The notes beneath the pieces are model-generated. The model was given only the letters and a program-made list of their open reading frames with translations. It was not told the origin of the DNA and made no database searches. From contig NZ_SDVB01000311.1 of the NCBI RefSeq assembly GCF_004137355.1, forward strand, positions 372,001 through 436,000: DNA of 64,000 nt. The letters run 5' to 3'. This DNA is from Ciceribacter ferrooxidans. GTDB taxonomy: Bacteria > Pseudomonadota > Alphaproteobacteria > Rhizobiales > Rhizobiaceae. The translations under genes and the position numbers were made by a program. Below are positions 40,289 through 50,198 of the stretch, piece by piece (the stretch's first letter is position 1; each line of letters starts with the position of its first letter).

Positions 40289-40564
40289 TCAGGCTTCTTC
40301 GCCGAACTTGTCAGAGACGAGCGTCTCAAGCGCGTCGAGGACTTCCTTCGCCTCGTTGCCGCTGGCCGATACCAAAATCGTGCAGCCAGGGCTGGCAGCC
40401 AGCATCATGAGGCCCATGATCGAGGTGCCACCGACGGCAGTGCCGTCCTTTGCGACCGTCACCCTCGCGTCAAAACCAGTGACGGTCTGCACGAATTTTG
40501 CCGAGGCACGTGCGTGCAGGCCACGCTTGTTGGTAATCACAAGTTCACGGGACGCCGATGTCAT
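40289..40564 (-). CDS. ptsH: HPr phosphocarrier protein of an incomplete PTS
   Basis: 91-residue phosphocarrier. RGLHARAS provides the phosphoacceptor His17, and GTSIMGLMML the regulatory Ser48, the target of HprK. ATG 40564; the N-terminal extension of the open frame is the upstream gene read in another frame. It follows manX-type EIIA by 19 bases and hprK, so the components of a regulatory, non-transporting PTS are together; no EIIB/EIIC permease is present here. Confidence 0.95.
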   Translation of the reverse strand: MTSASRELVITNKRGLHARASAKFVQTVTGFDARVTVAKDGTAVGGTSIMGLMMLAASPGCTILVSASGNEAKEVLDALETLVSDKFGEEA

Positions 40565-40583
40565 GGGGTTTCTTTCAAGGCGT

Positions 40584-40985
40584 TTACTTGCCACTGAGGA
40601 CGCGGCTGGCGACGTTGATGTATTTGCGGCCGGCCTCGGAGGCTTCAACCAGCGCCTTCTCCATGTTGTCCTCGCCACGGATGCCGGCAAGCTTGATCAA
40701 CATGGGGAGGTTGACGCCGGCGATCACTTCGATGCGCCCGGCGTTCATGACCGAAATTGCGAGATTGGAGGGAGTGCCACCGAACATGTCGGTCAGTATG
40801 ACCACTCCGTGGCCATCATCCGCACGCTGGACCGCGTCCAGGATGTCCTGACGGCGTTGGTCCATGTCGTCTTCCGGGCCGATCGATACCGTCTCGATGA
40901 ATTTCTGCGGTCCAACCACGTGCTCTACCGCGTGATGGAACTCTTCAGCCAGCTTGCCATGGGTGACAAGCACAAGTCCGATCAT
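40584..40985 (-). CDS. PTS system mannose-family EIIA component
   Basis: 133-residue EIIA of the mannose/fructose family: MIGLVLVTHGKLAEEF with phosphoacceptor His9, and ILTDMFGGTPSNLA conserved. In rhizobia this EIIA-Man receives phosphate from HPr but no cognate permease is known, so it is regulatory. ATG 40985 with AGAAAGAGA upstream. It lies between hprK (127 bases upstream) and ptsH. Confidence 0.93.
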   Translation of the reverse strand: MIGLVLVTHGKLAEEFHHAVEHVVGPQKFIETVSIGPEDDMDQRRQDILDAVQRADDGHGVVILTDMFGGTPSNLAISVMNAGRIEVIAGVNLPMLIKLAGIRGEDNMEKALVEASEAGRKYINVASRVLSGK

Positions 40986-41112
40986 TCTCTTTCTGCCCCT
41001 TTGCACATGCACTCAGATGGCCAAATAGTGCAATGCAGCAAATTCGTCCATCGGTGGCTGGTCATCTTGGCGATGTAAATCCGAAGTGCAAGCCAAAAAT
41101 GCGACGATATAA

Positions 41113-41574
41113 CTAGGGTGCTGTCTTCTGCGCCGCAGTCATCACCGCTTCAATAAAGGAAAACGGGGCCGGCATACCGAGGGGTAGCCGAACAAGGGGA
41201 AGTGCTAGGCCGTGCGCTGCAGAGAACTGTTCGCCTTCCGGCGGCAGGCGCTCCGCTGTCGCGCCGTCGACGGGCGATATCGCAACGTGCATCAGTGCGG
41301 ACGGCAGACGCTCGACCTTGGCAATTCCGCCGTGCCGCAATTCGATAAGACCGGCAATCGGGGGAGGGCAGCGCGCCAGCAGATGCTCGCCGAACCTGCT
41401 GACGAGGACGCGGTCGTCCGCGACGAGGGCCGCGAACCGGCCGAGAGCCCGCGCTTCGTTCATGCACGCGAAGGCGAGAGCGGACTTTCCTGCCCCTGAA
41501 GGCCCGACAAAAAGCAGGCCGGTGGTGCCGACGACGATCGCCGTAGCGTGAATGTTGATTTCTCCGCCGCTCAT
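41113..41574 (-). CDS. hprK: Short-form HPr kinase/phosphorylase HprK
   Basis: 153 residues, about half the Firmicutes enzyme: only the C-terminal kinase domain is present, the usual alphaproteobacterial form. Walker A LFVGPSGAGKSALAF (residues 21-35) and the VADDRVLVSR acidic motif are intact. It phosphorylates HPr on the conserved serine. The start ATG overlaps the chvG stop (ATGA), coupling it to the ChvG/ChvI sensor system. Confidence 0.92.
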   Translation of the reverse strand: MSGGEINIHATAIVVGTTGLLFVGPSGAGKSALAFACMNEARALGRFAALVADDRVLVSRFGEHLLARCPPPIAGLIELRHGGIAKVERLPSALMHVAISPVDGATAERLPPEGEQFSAAHGLALPLVRLPLGMPAPFSFIEAVMTAAQKTAP

Positions 41575-43352
41575 TGTGCGGACTCGACAGGTAATGACAG
41601 CGTGAAGCGTGCGCCGAGCGTCTGACCGGTTGCCGTGTCGATGATGTTCTCCGCCTTCAGCGTTCCGCCGTGTGCTTCGGCGATTTGGCGGCTGATCGAA
41701 AGACCCAGACCGGAATTCTGGCCGAAACTCTCTCCCTCCGGACGGTCCGTATAGAACCGCTCGAAGACACGGTCGACGTTCTCGATCTGGATACCGGGGC
41801 CATTGTCATCCACCTGTACGACGCACCGGCCCTTGGTACGGAAGAGCCGAACGGTGATGCGCCCTTCTTTTTCCGGCACGAATGAACGGGCGTTTTCGAT
41901 GAGGTTGGTGACGACTTGCCCGAGCCGCAGATCATGGCCATTGACCACGAAGGGCGCCCTGACGCCGGGCTTGCGGTCGACGACGAGGGTGATGTCCACC
42001 GGCTTCTTCGTGCTGCGGATCTGCCGGGAGATTTCCACCATGCTGGTGAGAAGTTGTTCGAGATCGACGGGCTTCGCATCGCTGCGCGCCAGTTCGGCGT
42101 CCAGGCGCGAGGCGTCCGAGATATCACTGATCAGTCGATCCAGCCGTCTCACATCGTGTTGGATGATGTCCATCAACCGCTGCCGGGACGTGTCTGTGCG
42201 GGCAAGAGGCAGGGTTTCCACAGCGCTCCGCAGCGACGTCAGCGGGTTCTTCAATTCATGGCTGACGTCGGCGGCAAAGCTCTCGATCGCGTCGATCCGG
42301 TCGTAAAGGGCGGTGGTCATCTCGCGCAGCGCCACCGACAGGTTGCCGATCTCATCCTGCCGAGCGGAGAAATCCGGAATCTCCTCACGTTCCTTCGCTC
42401 CGCGTCGAACACGGATCGCCGCGGCCGAGAGGCGGCGTAGCGGAGTCGCTATCGTAGAGGACAGAAGCAAGGAAACGACGATGTTAACGAGCGCGGCGAC
42501 TCCGAAAACACGCAGGATTGCCAAGCGTTCGGCGTGGACGATCTTGTCGATATCGCCCGCCTGCGTAGAAAGGAGCAGCACGCCCAGAACAGCCCGAAAC
42601 CGTTGAACAGGCACGGCCACCGAGACGATAAGAGCGCCCGAATCGGTTACACGAACAACCGCTCCTCGCACGCCGGTAAGCGCGTTCATGACCTCTGGGT
42701 AGATTGAGCCATCTCCGCCGGGCGCCTCCTTGTAAAGGGGCAGGCCGCTCGGCTGCAGCATGCGATTGAATATCCGCGCGAGCCACTCGATGACACCCGG
42801 TGTCTCATTCTCGATCGGCGGGAGATCGAACCGGAGAACCTGACCGCGCGAATAAAGATGGCGAGAGTCGAGAAGCAGGTTGGCGTCCGCATCGAAGAGG
42901 CGGGCGCGGGTACGCGTCGGCGAGATCAGCCGTCTCAGCACCGGAGCGACCCTCTCCGGGTTTATCGGAAACTCGAGATCCTCGTCATTCGGCACCGGGG
43001 TGATGCTCTGGCCCGCTTGAAGTTCGAGTAGCTTCTGCGGATCGATGGTGATTGAGTTGGTGTCGACGGAAGCCGAGGCAGAGATCGCCCCGGCCATGAT
43101 CTCGCCTTGCGTGAGAAGGCTTTCGACGCGCGCGTCGATCAGGCCTTCGCGGAACTGGTTCAGATAGAGGATGCCGCCGACCAGGACAAAAAGGGCGGCA
43201 AGATTAAAGAAGACAATCCGTCGCGTAAGGCTGGAAAACAGCGCATGACCGAAAATGCGGCGGACGAGGGTGAACGGGTGTGACAGGAAACGGCGGCCCT
43301 CGGCGGGGCTATCCATCTCTTCCGGACCGGAACTGGAAACCTGTTGTTCCAA
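41571..43352 (-). CDS. chvG: ChvG (ExoS-type) sensor histidine kinase
   Basis: Membrane sensor of the ChvG/ChvI pair, controlling acid response, exopolysaccharide, motility and host interaction in rhizobia; in S. meliloti it is inhibited by periplasmic ExoR. TM1 near residues 45-64 and TM2 near 280-302 flank a periplasmic domain of about 210 residues; HAMP, H-box ADVSHELKNPLTSL with His365, N-box LIENARSFV and G-box DDNGPGI follow. The start taken is TTG 43352 (GAGG eight bases upstream, 593 residues); the ATG 12 codons later is the alternative. Confidence 0.94.
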   Translation of the reverse strand: MEQQVSSSGPEEMDSPAEGRRFLSHPFTLVRRIFGHALFSSLTRRIVFFNLAALFVLVGGILYLNQFREGLIDARVESLLTQGEIMAGAISASASVDTNSITIDPQKLLELQAGQSITPVPNDEDLEFPINPERVAPVLRRLISPTRTRARLFDADANLLLDSRHLYSRGQVLRFDLPPIENETPGVIEWLARIFNRMLQPSGLPLYKEAPGGDGSIYPEVMNALTGVRGAVVRVTDSGALIVSVAVPVQRFRAVLGVLLLSTQAGDIDKIVHAERLAILRVFGVAALVNIVVSLLLSSTIATPLRRLSAAAIRVRRGAKEREEIPDFSARQDEIGNLSVALREMTTALYDRIDAIESFAADVSHELKNPLTSLRSAVETLPLARTDTSRQRLMDIIQHDVRRLDRLISDISDASRLDAELARSDAKPVDLEQLLTSMVEISRQIRSTKKPVDITLVVDRKPGVRAPFVVNGHDLRLGQVVTNLIENARSFVPEKEGRITVRLFRTKGRCVVQVDDNGPGIQIENVDRVFERFYTDRPEGESFGQNSGLGLSISRQIAEAHGGTLKAENIIDTATGQTLGARFTLSLPVESAQ

Positions 43353-43408
43353 ACGTCAACCTCATCTGCGCGGCGCCGAGCCGGTAGGAGCCGAAACGAA
43401 GGACGTCG

Positions 43409-44131
43409 TCAGGCCGCTTCGCGGAACCGATATCCGACGCCGTAAAGCGTTTCGATCATGTCGAATTCAATGTCGACCATCTTGAACTTCTTGCGCAGGC
43501 GCTTGATGTGGCTATCGATGGTACGGTCGTCAACGTATACCTGTTCGTCGTAAGCCGCGTCCATAAGGGCGTCGCGGCTCTTCACCACACCCGGGCGTTG
43601 GGCCAGCGATTGAAGGATCAGAAACTCGGTAACGGTGAGGGTCACCGGGTCACCCTTCCAGGTGCAGGTATGGCGCTCCTGGTCCATCACCAATTGCCCG
43701 CGCTCCAGCGTGCGGGCTTGCGACTCGCTGCCTGCTTTTGCACCGCCCGAACCGGCCACGACCTCGCGGTTGCCGGCGCGACGCAGGATTGCCTTCACGC
43801 GTTCGACGAGAAGCCGCTGCGAAAAGGGCTTGGTGATGAAGTCGTCGGCGCCCATCTTCAGGCCGAAGAGTTCGTCGATCTCTTCATCCTTCGACGTGAG
43901 GAAAATGACGGGAATATCCGACTTCTGCCGAAGGCGTCGCAGCAGTTCCATCCCGTCCATTCGCGGCATCTTGATGTCGAAGATGGCGAGGTGGGGCGGG
44001 CGGGCGAGCAAGCCGTCCAGCGCCGAGGCACCGTCCGTGTAGGTTTCCACTTTGTAACCCTCCGCCTCCAGGGCAATGGACACGGAGGTCAGGATGTTCC
44101 GGTCGTCGTCAACGAGCGCGATCGTTTGCAT
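43409..44131 (-). CDS. chvI: ChvI response regulator
   Basis: OmpR-type response regulator, partner of ChvG. Receiver domain with phosphoacceptor Asp52 ([13 protein letters not shown]), DDD acidic pocket at 8-10 and the KPF lysine; C-terminal winged helix ending [19 protein letters not shown] used the ATG at 44131, giving the 240-residue [14 protein letters not shown] start of other rhizobial ChvI; the ATG at 44152 has a better AGGAG at eight bases and would add seven residues. Divergent from pckA. Confidence 0.95.
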   Translation of the reverse strand: MQTIALVDDDRNILTSVSIALEAEGYKVETYTDGASALDGLLARPPHLAIFDIKMPRMDGMELLRRLRQKSDIPVIFLTSKDEEIDELFGLKMGADDFITKPFSQRLLVERVKAILRRAGNREVVAGSGGAKAGSESQARTLERGQLVMDQERHTCTWKGDPVTLTVTEFLILQSLAQRPGVVKSRDALMDAAYDEQVYVDDRTIDSHIKRLRKKFKMVDIEFDMIETLYGVGYRFREAA

Positions 44132-44469
44132 GTTGTTCGTCTCCGTCATCATAAGCGCGGCTCCTGGTATCGATCCCTATCAATCCGGGTTCCTCTTGCG
44201 CGCTTCATTGGGGGCAAAGGTGGAACAAATTGTGGCAGAGATAAAGGGGCGCGTCGATCCGTCGCCGCCGCGGGAGCCCCCAATACGAAGGGGAAAAGGC
44301 GTTAAACGCGCCATTCAAACCGATTTAAAAATGCGTACTCAAATTTAAATCGATTAATTATTTGATATCATTGATATTTTCTTCTATCGTCGTCTTGCCT
44401 TTTAGAAAGGCGAACACTAGGTTCGCGAAAAATTCAACGGCAATCCCCCACAGCAAAGGAAGAGTGTCC
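44132..44469. promoter_or_regulatory. chvI-pckA divergent intergenic region with inverted repeat
   Basis: 338 bp without a credible gene. The right half (44310-44400) is strongly AT-rich and holds the 9-bp inverted repeat CGATTTAAA (44321-44329) / TTTAAATCG (44344-44352) with 14 bases between arms, plus a repeated TGATAT at 44363 and 44372. pckA is known to be under carbon and ChvG/ChvI-related control in rhizobia, so an operator is plausible but unassigned. Confidence 0.5.
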
Positions 44470-46080
44470 ATGGAGGAGCTTGGTGTAAATAATCCCCTCA
44501 TCGGGGTAGCGTCTATCGGGTTGGGGGATGCAGCACGCATCTACTACAACTTCCTTGAGAGCGAACTCTACGAAGAGGCCATTCGCCGCAAGGAAGCCGT
44601 CCTGACCGCCGATGGCGCGCTTTGCGCCGTGACCGGCCAGCACACCGGCCGATCCGCCAAGGACAAGTTCATCGTTCGCGACAGCCACACCGACGGCGAA
44701 ATCTGGTGGGACAACAACAGGCCCATGTCGCCCGAACACTTTGGCCTGCTTCACAAGGACATGCTTGCGCACGCCGCAGGCAAGGACATCTTCGTCCAGG
44801 ACCTCGTTGGTGGCGCCGACGCCGAAAACGCGCTGCCTACGCGCGTGGTGACGGAACTTGCGTGGCACTCGCTTTTCATACGCAACCTTTTGATTCGCCC
44901 GGACCGGTCGACCCTCGGCGAGTTCCAGCCGAAGTTGACCATCATCAACCTGCCGACGTTCCGCGCCGACCCGGCTCGCCACGGCTGCCGTTCCGAGACG
45001 GTGATCGCGTGTGATTTCACCAACGGCATCGTACTGATTGGTGGGACCTCCTACGCCGGCGAGATCAAGAAGTCGGTCTTCACGGCCCTCAACTACATGC
45101 TGCCGCCGAAGGGCGTCATGCCGATGCACTGCTCGGCCAACGTGGGCCCGGCAGGTGACACGGCGGTCTTCTTCGGCCTTTCGGGCACCGGCAAAACGAC
45201 GCTCTCGGCCGATCCGAGCCGGACTCTGATTGGAGATGACGAGCACGGCTGGGGCGAGCATGGCGTGTTCAACTTCGAAGGCGGTTGCTATGCGAAAACC
45301 ATCCGGCTGTCGGCGGAAGCCGAGCCGGAAATCTACGCAACCACCAAGCGCTTCGGTACCGTGCTCGAGAATGTCGTGCTGGACGAGCGTCGTCTGCCCG
45401 ACTTCCATGATGGTTCGCTGACGGAAAACACCCGTTGCGCCTACCCGCTGCACTTTATCCCGAACGCCTCCGACACGGGCCGTTCCGGACATCCGAAGAC
45501 GATCATCATGCTGACGGCCGACGCCTTCGGTGTCCTGCCGCCGATCGCGCGCCTCACGCCCGAGCAGGCGATGTATCACTTCCTCTCCGGCTACACGGCG
45601 AAGGTCGCCGGCACCGAAAAGGGTGTCACGGAGCCCGAAGCGACGTTCTCGACCTGCTTCGGTGCGCCGTTCATGCCGCGGCACCCGGCTGAGTACGGGA
45701 ACCTGCTTCGTGATCTGATCGCGCGCCACAACGTCGATTGCTGGCTGGTAAACACCGGCTGGACCGGAGGTGCTTACGGCGTGGGCCATCGCATGCCGAT
45801 CAAGGCAACGCGTGCGCTTCTGACCGCTGCGCTCAACGGCGAACTGAAGAAGATCGAAACGCGTGTCGATCCGAACTTCGGCTTTGCTGTTCCGGTTGCT
45901 GTCGAAGCGGTGGATAGCGCAATTCTCGATCCGCGCTCGACCTGGGCGGACGGCGAAGAGTACGACGCACAGGCCAAGAAGCTGGTCGCGATGTTCATCA
46001 CCAACTTCGCGAAGTTCGAAGATCACGTCGATCACACTGTCCGGGCTGCGGCTCCGAGCGCGAGCATTGCCGCCGAGTAA
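44470..46080 (+). CDS. pckA: Phosphoenolpyruvate carboxykinase (ATP) PckA
   Basis: First committed gluconeogenic step, oxaloacetate to PEP, needed for growth on dicarboxylates. 536 residues from ATG 44470 with AGGAAG seven bases upstream, equal to the known rhizobial length; the frame open to 44362 adds a non-homologous N-terminus. The ATP-binding loop [13 protein letters not shown], the [14 protein letters not shown] block and the GDDEHGW region are intact. Located divergently next to chvI, as in Sinorhizobium and Agrobacterium. Confidence 0.97.
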   Translation: MEELGVNNPLIGVASIGLGDAARIYYNFLESELYEEAIRRKEAVLTADGALCAVTGQHTGRSAKDKFIVRDSHTDGEIWWDNNRPMSPEHFGLLHKDMLAHAAGKDIFVQDLVGGADAENALPTRVVTELAWHSLFIRNLLIRPDRSTLGEFQPKLTIINLPTFRADPARHGCRSETVIACDFTNGIVLIGGTSYAGEIKKSVFTALNYMLPPKGVMPMHCSANVGPAGDTAVFFGLSGTGKTTLSADPSRTLIGDDEHGWGEHGVFNFEGGCYAKTIRLSAEAEPEIYATTKRFGTVLENVVLDERRLPDFHDGSLTENTRCAYPLHFIPNASDTGRSGHPKTIIMLTADAFGVLPPIARLTPEQAMYHFLSGYTAKVAGTEKGVTEPEATFSTCFGAPFMPRHPAEYGNLLRDLIARHNVDCWLVNTGWTGGAYGVGHRMPIKATRALLTAALNGELKKIETRVDPNFGFAVPVAVEAVDSAILDPRSTWADGEEYDAQAKKLVAMFITNFAKFEDHVDHTVRAAAPSASIAAE

Positions 46081-46101
46081 TCCCGGCTGCTTGAACCTGT
46101 C

Positions 46102-46136
46102 AGAAGCCCGGTGGTCGATGCCCTCCGGGCTTCTTT
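46102..46136 (+). terminator. Terminator after pckA
   Basis: 10-bp perfect stem AGAAGCCCGG / CCGGGCTTCT with a 13-base loop, followed by TT(G)T. It lies 21 bases after the pckA stop. Confidence 0.75.
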
Positions 46137-46194
46137 GTCATTGGTGGTTCCCGTCGGTGCCCAAATGTGGGAATAGAACGGTTGGAGACAGCCG

Positions 46195-46629
46195 ATGGCC
46201 AGCGACGCACTTTACATAGACGACCGGATCACGATTGCGGGTTGGGAACTGACGGAGCAGTTTGTTCTGGCAGGCGGGCCGGGAGGCCAGAACGTCAACA
46301 AGGTTTCAACTGCCGTACAGCTCTTCTTTGACATCGCCGGATCACCTTCTCTTCCCGAGCGGGTCAAGACAAATGCCTTGAAACTCGGCGGTCGGCGAGT
46401 TTCCAAGGACGGTGTCCTGATGATCGAGTCGAGCCGTTACCGCAGCCAAGAGCGAAATCGCGCGGATGCGAGAGAGCGACTGAGGGAACTGATCCTCAAG
46501 GCGGCTGAGCCACCACCGCCGTCGCGGCGAAAGACCAAACCCACCAAAGGCTCCGTTGAGCGACGGCTGAAGGAAAAGGCCGGTCGTTCGGAGGTGAAGA
46601 AAATGCGCGGCCGGCCTGCCGGCGATTGA
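46195..46629 (+). CDS. arfB: Alternative ribosome-rescue factor ArfB (peptidyl-tRNA hydrolase)
   Basis: Rescues stalled ribosomes by hydrolysing peptidyl-tRNA. 144 residues: catalytic loop LAGGPGGQNVNKVST with the GGQ tripeptide, and a basic C-terminal tail (SRRKTKPTKGSVERRLKEKAG) that enters the mRNA channel in the E. coli homologue YaeJ. ATG 46195, shortly after the pckA terminator. alkB follows 45 bases downstream. Confidence 0.93.
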   Translation: MASDALYIDDRITIAGWELTEQFVLAGGPGGQNVNKVSTAVQLFFDIAGSPSLPERVKTNALKLGGRRVSKDGVLMIESSRYRSQERNRADARERLRELILKAAEPPPPSRRKTKPTKGSVERRLKEKAGRSEVKKMRGRPAGD

Positions 46630-46674
46630 CAGGAGTTGCCCGGTGCGGATGCGCGGCCTGACAAGCGAGACGTG

Positions 46675-47307
46675 ATGGCAAATAATACCGGTACAGGCTG
46701 GACGTTTCCAGAAGGGGTAAAGTTCTATCCCGGTTATCTGACGCGTGAGCAGCAGAAGATGCTGCTGGAAGAAGTACGCGAGGTTGTCGCCGCCGCCCCT
46801 CTCTATGTCCCGGTGATGCCCGGCACCGGCACACCACTATCGGTTCGTATGACCAACTGCGGCCCGCTCGGGTGGGTGACGGACAAAGATCGGGGTTACC
46901 GCTACCAAGGCGTTCATCCCGTTACCCAATCGGCCTGGCCACCGATCCCTGACACCCTCATCCATATCTGGGAGCAGGTTGCATGCTATCCGAAACTTCC
47001 GGAGGCTTGCCTCGTGAATTTCTACGCCGGCGATGCACGAATGGGACTGCATCAGGACAAGGACGAGCAGGATCTTGAAGCGCCGGTGGTGTCGGTCTCT
47101 CTCGGAGAGTCCTGCCTCTTTCGCCTTGGTGGCAAGCAACGCAACGACAGGACCCGCTCATTCCGGCTTGCAAGCGGTGACGTGCTCGTTCTCGGAGGCG
47201 AAGGACGCTTGGCTTTTCACGGGGTGGATCGGGTTTATCCCGGAACTTCGACATTGCTGAAGAACGGTGGACGGATCAACCTCACGCTTCGGCGCGTCAA
47301 CCCCTGA
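46675..47307 (+). CDS. alkB: AlkB-type alpha-ketoglutarate-dependent DNA repair dioxygenase
   Basis: Fe(II)/2-oxoglutarate dioxygenase that oxidatively removes methyl groups from 1meA and 3meC. The iron-binding HQDKDE (HxD) motif, the distal histidine in AFHGVDRV and the 2-OG arginine in GGRINLTLRRV are visible. 210 residues from ATG 46675; an upstream TTG at 46636 has an AGGAG that directly abuts it and is less likely. Convergent with coaA (17-base gap). Confidence 0.92.
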   Translation: MANNTGTGWTFPEGVKFYPGYLTREQQKMLLEEVREVVAAAPLYVPVMPGTGTPLSVRMTNCGPLGWVTDKDRGYRYQGVHPVTQSAWPPIPDTLIHIWEQVACYPKLPEACLVNFYAGDARMGLHQDKDEQDLEAPVVSVSLGESCLFRLGGKQRNDRTRSFRLASGDVLVLGGEGRLAFHGVDRVYPGTSTLLKNGGRINLTLRRVNP

Positions 47308-47324
47308 CGACCGGCGATGGCCAG

Positions 47325-48320
47325 TCAGAGCTTCCGTAGGGCTACCTTTTCGACGAGGTGGTTTTCACCCTTCTGAAGGATGAGGTCGGCGCGCGGTCGT
47401 GTCGGAAGAATGTTCTCCCTGAGGTTCTTCAAGTTGATGTTGGTCCAGAGATCTTCGGCGATATCCAGCGCTTCCTGCTCGCTGATGGTGGCATAGCGGT
47501 GGAAATACGAGTTCGGATCGCGGAAGGCCGTCTGCCGCAACTTCATGAAGCGGTGCACGTACCAGCGATGGATCAAGGTCTCGTCGGCGTCGATGTAGAT
47601 CGAGAAGTCGAAGAAGTCCGAGACCATCGGCACGATCTTCCCGTCTGCGGGCAGGTCGCGTGACTGAAGAACGTTGATCCCTTCGAAAATCAGAATGTCT
47701 GGCCGGTCGATGACTTTGTACTCGTTCGGCAGCACGTCGTAGGTCAGGTGCGAGTAGCAGGGCGCCTTCACGTTCGGCAGACCGGCCTTTATCGCCGACA
47801 GGAAGCGCAGAAGTGCGCCAATGTCGTAACTCTCGGGGAAGCCTTTGCGATTCAACAAGTTCTCACGGATGAGAACCGAATTCGGGTAGAGAAAGCCGTC
47901 CGTGGTAATGAGGTCGACCTTCGGACTCGACGGCCAACGGGCGAGCAACTCCTTCAGGATGCGGGCGGTCGTCGATTTGCCGACCGCCACCGACCCGGCG
48001 ATACCGATGACGAAGGGGGTTTTCGCCACGTCCGACATGCTGAGGAATCGGTTGCGCTGCTCGAAGAGTAACTGCGAGGATTCCACGTGGGAGGAAAGCA
48101 GGCGCGACAGCGACAGGTAGATTCGCCGAACTTCCTCCAGATCGATCGGGTCGTCGATCGACCGTAGGCGGTGTACTTCGTCCGCGGTCAGCGTCAGCGG
48201 GGTGTCGGCACGAAATCGCGCCCATTCTTCCGAAGAATAGAAGTGATAGGGCGAATAATCGTTGGCTTGGAAGTGATCGAGCGTTTCGGGCACGTCGGCT
48301 GGCCGTGTAGCTGTTGTCAT
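47325..48320 (-). CDS. coaA: Type I pantothenate kinase CoaA
   Basis: First step of CoA synthesis. 331 residues with P-loop [15 protein letters not shown] (near residue 110), DGFLYPN and the [12 protein letters not shown] pantothenate region. The start overlaps the hisE stop (ATGA), so coaA is the last gene of the his unit hisB-hisH-hisA-hisF-hisE-coaA. Confidence 0.96.
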   Translation of the reverse strand: MTTATRPADVPETLDHFQANDYSPYHFYSSEEWARFRADTPLTLTADEVHRLRSIDDPIDLEEVRRIYLSLSRLLSSHVESSQLLFEQRNRFLSMSDVAKTPFVIGIAGSVAVGKSTTARILKELLARWPSSPKVDLITTDGFLYPNSVLIRENLLNRKGFPESYDIGALLRFLSAIKAGLPNVKAPCYSHLTYDVLPNEYKVIDRPDILIFEGINVLQSRDLPADGKIVPMVSDFFDFSIYIDADETLIHRWYVHRFMKLRQTAFRDPNSYFHRYATISEQEALDIAEDLWTNINLKNLRENILPTRPRADLILQKGENHLVEKVALRKL

Positions 48321-48640
48321 GGATCCCGCCGGTTGGCCTTTTCGCTGAGGCCTGTCTGGGCTGTTCGCCGCTGAAGCTCCTGCATGACAGCTTCTAGCGG
48401 TACGTCGGCGATTTTCAATACGACCAAGAGATGATAGAGCAGATCGGCACTCTCGCAGACGAGATTCTGCCGGTCTTCAGCAATCGCGGCGATCACGGTC
48501 TCCACCGCCTCCTCACCGAGCTTCTTGGCTGCTTTGCGTTGTCCGCCGCGGACGAGTTTCGCCGTCCAGGATTGATCCGGCTCAGCCATCGCGCGCGTGG
48601 CGACGATCTTTTCAAGGTCCGTCAGGGAGAACATGGTCAT
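48317..48640 (-). CDS. hisE: Phosphoribosyl-ATP pyrophosphatase HisE
   Basis: Second step of histidine synthesis, stand-alone form (not fused to HisI). 107 residues; [12 protein letters not shown] and [12 protein letters not shown] are the metal-binding helices. The start could be ATG 48640 or ATG 48634; GGAGAGG upstream fits either. hisF ends 18 bases upstream. Confidence 0.95.
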   Translation of the reverse strand: MTMFSLTDLEKIVATRAMAEPDQSWTAKLVRGGQRKAAKKLGEEAVETVIAAIAEDRQNLVCESADLLYHLLVVLKIADVPLEAVMQELQRRTAQTGLSEKANRRDP

Positions 48641-48658
48641 TCCGCCTCTCCGTCTTCT

Positions 48659-49435
48659 TCAGTCGAGCCGCATGGGGATGCCGTGGTCCGCCATGTAGCG
48701 CTTCGCCTCGCCGATGCTGTATGTTCCGAAGTGGAAGATCGATGCCGCAAGGACGGCAGTCGCATGACCTTCCTTGATCCCTGCAACGAGATCATCCAGA
48801 TTGCCGACGCCGCCCGAGGCGATGACCGGAACACGCACGGAGTCGGCAATGGTCCGCGTCAGCGCGATGTCATAGCCACTTTTCGTGCCGTCCCTGTCCA
48901 TGGATGTAACGAGGAGCTCTCCGGCGCCGCGCGCTGCCATCTTGCCCGCGAATTCGACCGCGTCGATGCCCGTCGGCTGACGACCGCCATGGGTGAAGAT
49001 CTCCCATCGGTCGGTTTCTCCGGGCCCGGATACCTTCTTGGCATCGATGGAGACGACGATGCATTGATCGCCGAACTTGTCTGCGGCCTCGGCCACAAAG
49101 TCGGGATTCTTCACCGCGGCCGAATTGATGGAGACCTTGTCGGCCCCACAGAGGAGGAGTTTCCGGATGTCGGCAATGGTGCGAACCCCTCCGCCGACCG
49201 TGAGCGGCATGAAGCAGTGTTCCGCCGTTCGTGCGACCACGTCGAAGATGGTGTGACGATCCTCAGATGAGGCCGTGATGTCGAGGAAGGTGAGTTCATC
49301 GGCGCCGGCCGCGTCGTAAGCCTTGGCCGCCTCCACCGGGTCGCCTGCATCAATGAGATCGACGAAATTAATGCCCTTGACGACACGGCCATCCTTGACG
49401 TCGAGACAGGGAATTACACGAGCTTTCAACGTCAT
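48659..49435 (-). CDS. hisF: Imidazole glycerol phosphate synthase subunit HisF
   Basis: Cyclase subunit that uses ammonia from HisH. TIM barrel of 258 residues with catalytic [14 protein letters not shown] (Asp11), TVGGGVRTI and [10 protein letters not shown]. The ATG overlaps the hisA stop by four bases. Confidence 0.97.
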   Translation of the reverse strand: MTLKARVIPCLDVKDGRVVKGINFVDLIDAGDPVEAAKAYDAAGADELTFLDITASSEDRHTIFDVVARTAEHCFMPLTVGGGVRTIADIRKLLLCGADKVSINSAAVKNPDFVAEAADKFGDQCIVVSIDAKKVSGPGETDRWEIFTHGGRQPTGIDAVEFAGKMAARGAGELLVTSMDRDGTKSGYDIALTRTIADSVRVPVIASGGVGNLDDLVAGIKEGHATAVLAASIFHFGTYSIGEAKRYMADHGIPMRLD

Positions 49436-50181
49436 TGTTGCACCTCGGCTTGGCGGGCGGACTTGATAAGCGCAAGAGCCTCGCCCGGATCAATGCGGCC
49501 GTCGTAGAGGGCCCGACCGGATATTGCACCTTCGAGCTTTCTGGCATCCGGTCGCAACATGCGACGTATGTCTTCGATCGAGGCGAGACCACCGGACGCA
49601 ATGACCGGAATAGAGACCGCATCCGCGAGCGCCAGTGTCGATTCCCAGTTGATGCCGATCAGAATCCCGTCGCGGTCGATGTCGGTGTAGATGATGGCCG
49701 CAACTCCGGCGCCTTCGAACTTGCGTGCAAGCTCGATTACGCCGAGTTCAGAGGCCTCCGCCCAACCTTCCACTGCCACCTTGCCGCCCTTGGCATCGAT
49801 GCCGACGGCAACTCGTCCGGGAAACGCCCTGCAGGCCTCGATGACCAAAGCCGGATCACGCACCGCCACGGTGCCGAGGATCACGCGGGTGAGACCGCGT
49901 GCCAACCAGGATTCGATATGTGCGAGCGTACGGATGCCGCCTCCGAGCTGAACCGGGTTCTTCGTCGCCTTGAGGATGGCGTCGACGGCTGCGCCGTTGA
50001 CGCTCTCGCCGGCAAAGGCACCATTGAGGTCAACGACATGCAGCCATTCAAAACCCTGCTCCTCAAAGGCTCTTGCCTGTGCGGCCGGATCAGGATTGTA
50101 GACCGTCGCCTGAGCCATGTCGCCGAGCTTCAGTCGGACACATTGGCCGTCCTTGAGGTCTATCGCGGGAAAAAGGATCAT
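49432..50181 (-). CDS. hisA: ProFAR isomerase HisA
   Basis: Phosphoribosylformimino-5-aminoimidazole carboxamide ribotide isomerase. 249 residues; [14 protein letters not shown] with catalytic aspartate, QLGGGIRTL, and [12 protein letters not shown] in the C-terminal half. hisH ends 17 bases upstream. Confidence 0.97.
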   Translation of the reverse strand: MILFPAIDLKDGQCVRLKLGDMAQATVYNPDPAAQARAFEEQGFEWLHVVDLNGAFAGESVNGAAVDAILKATKNPVQLGGGIRTLAHIESWLARGLTRVILGTVAVRDPALVIEACRAFPGRVAVGIDAKGGKVAVEGWAEASELGVIELARKFEGAGVAAIIYTDIDRDGILIGINWESTLALADAVSIPVIASGGLASIEDIRRMLRPDARKLEGAISGRALYDGRIDPGEALALIKSARQAEVQQ

Positions 50182-50198
50182 AGTTTCGTCCAGCTGTT

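Noticed and set aside
44434-46035. 533-codon open frame antisense to pckA
   Set aside because: Shadow of pckA; arginine/valine-rich sequence without motifs.
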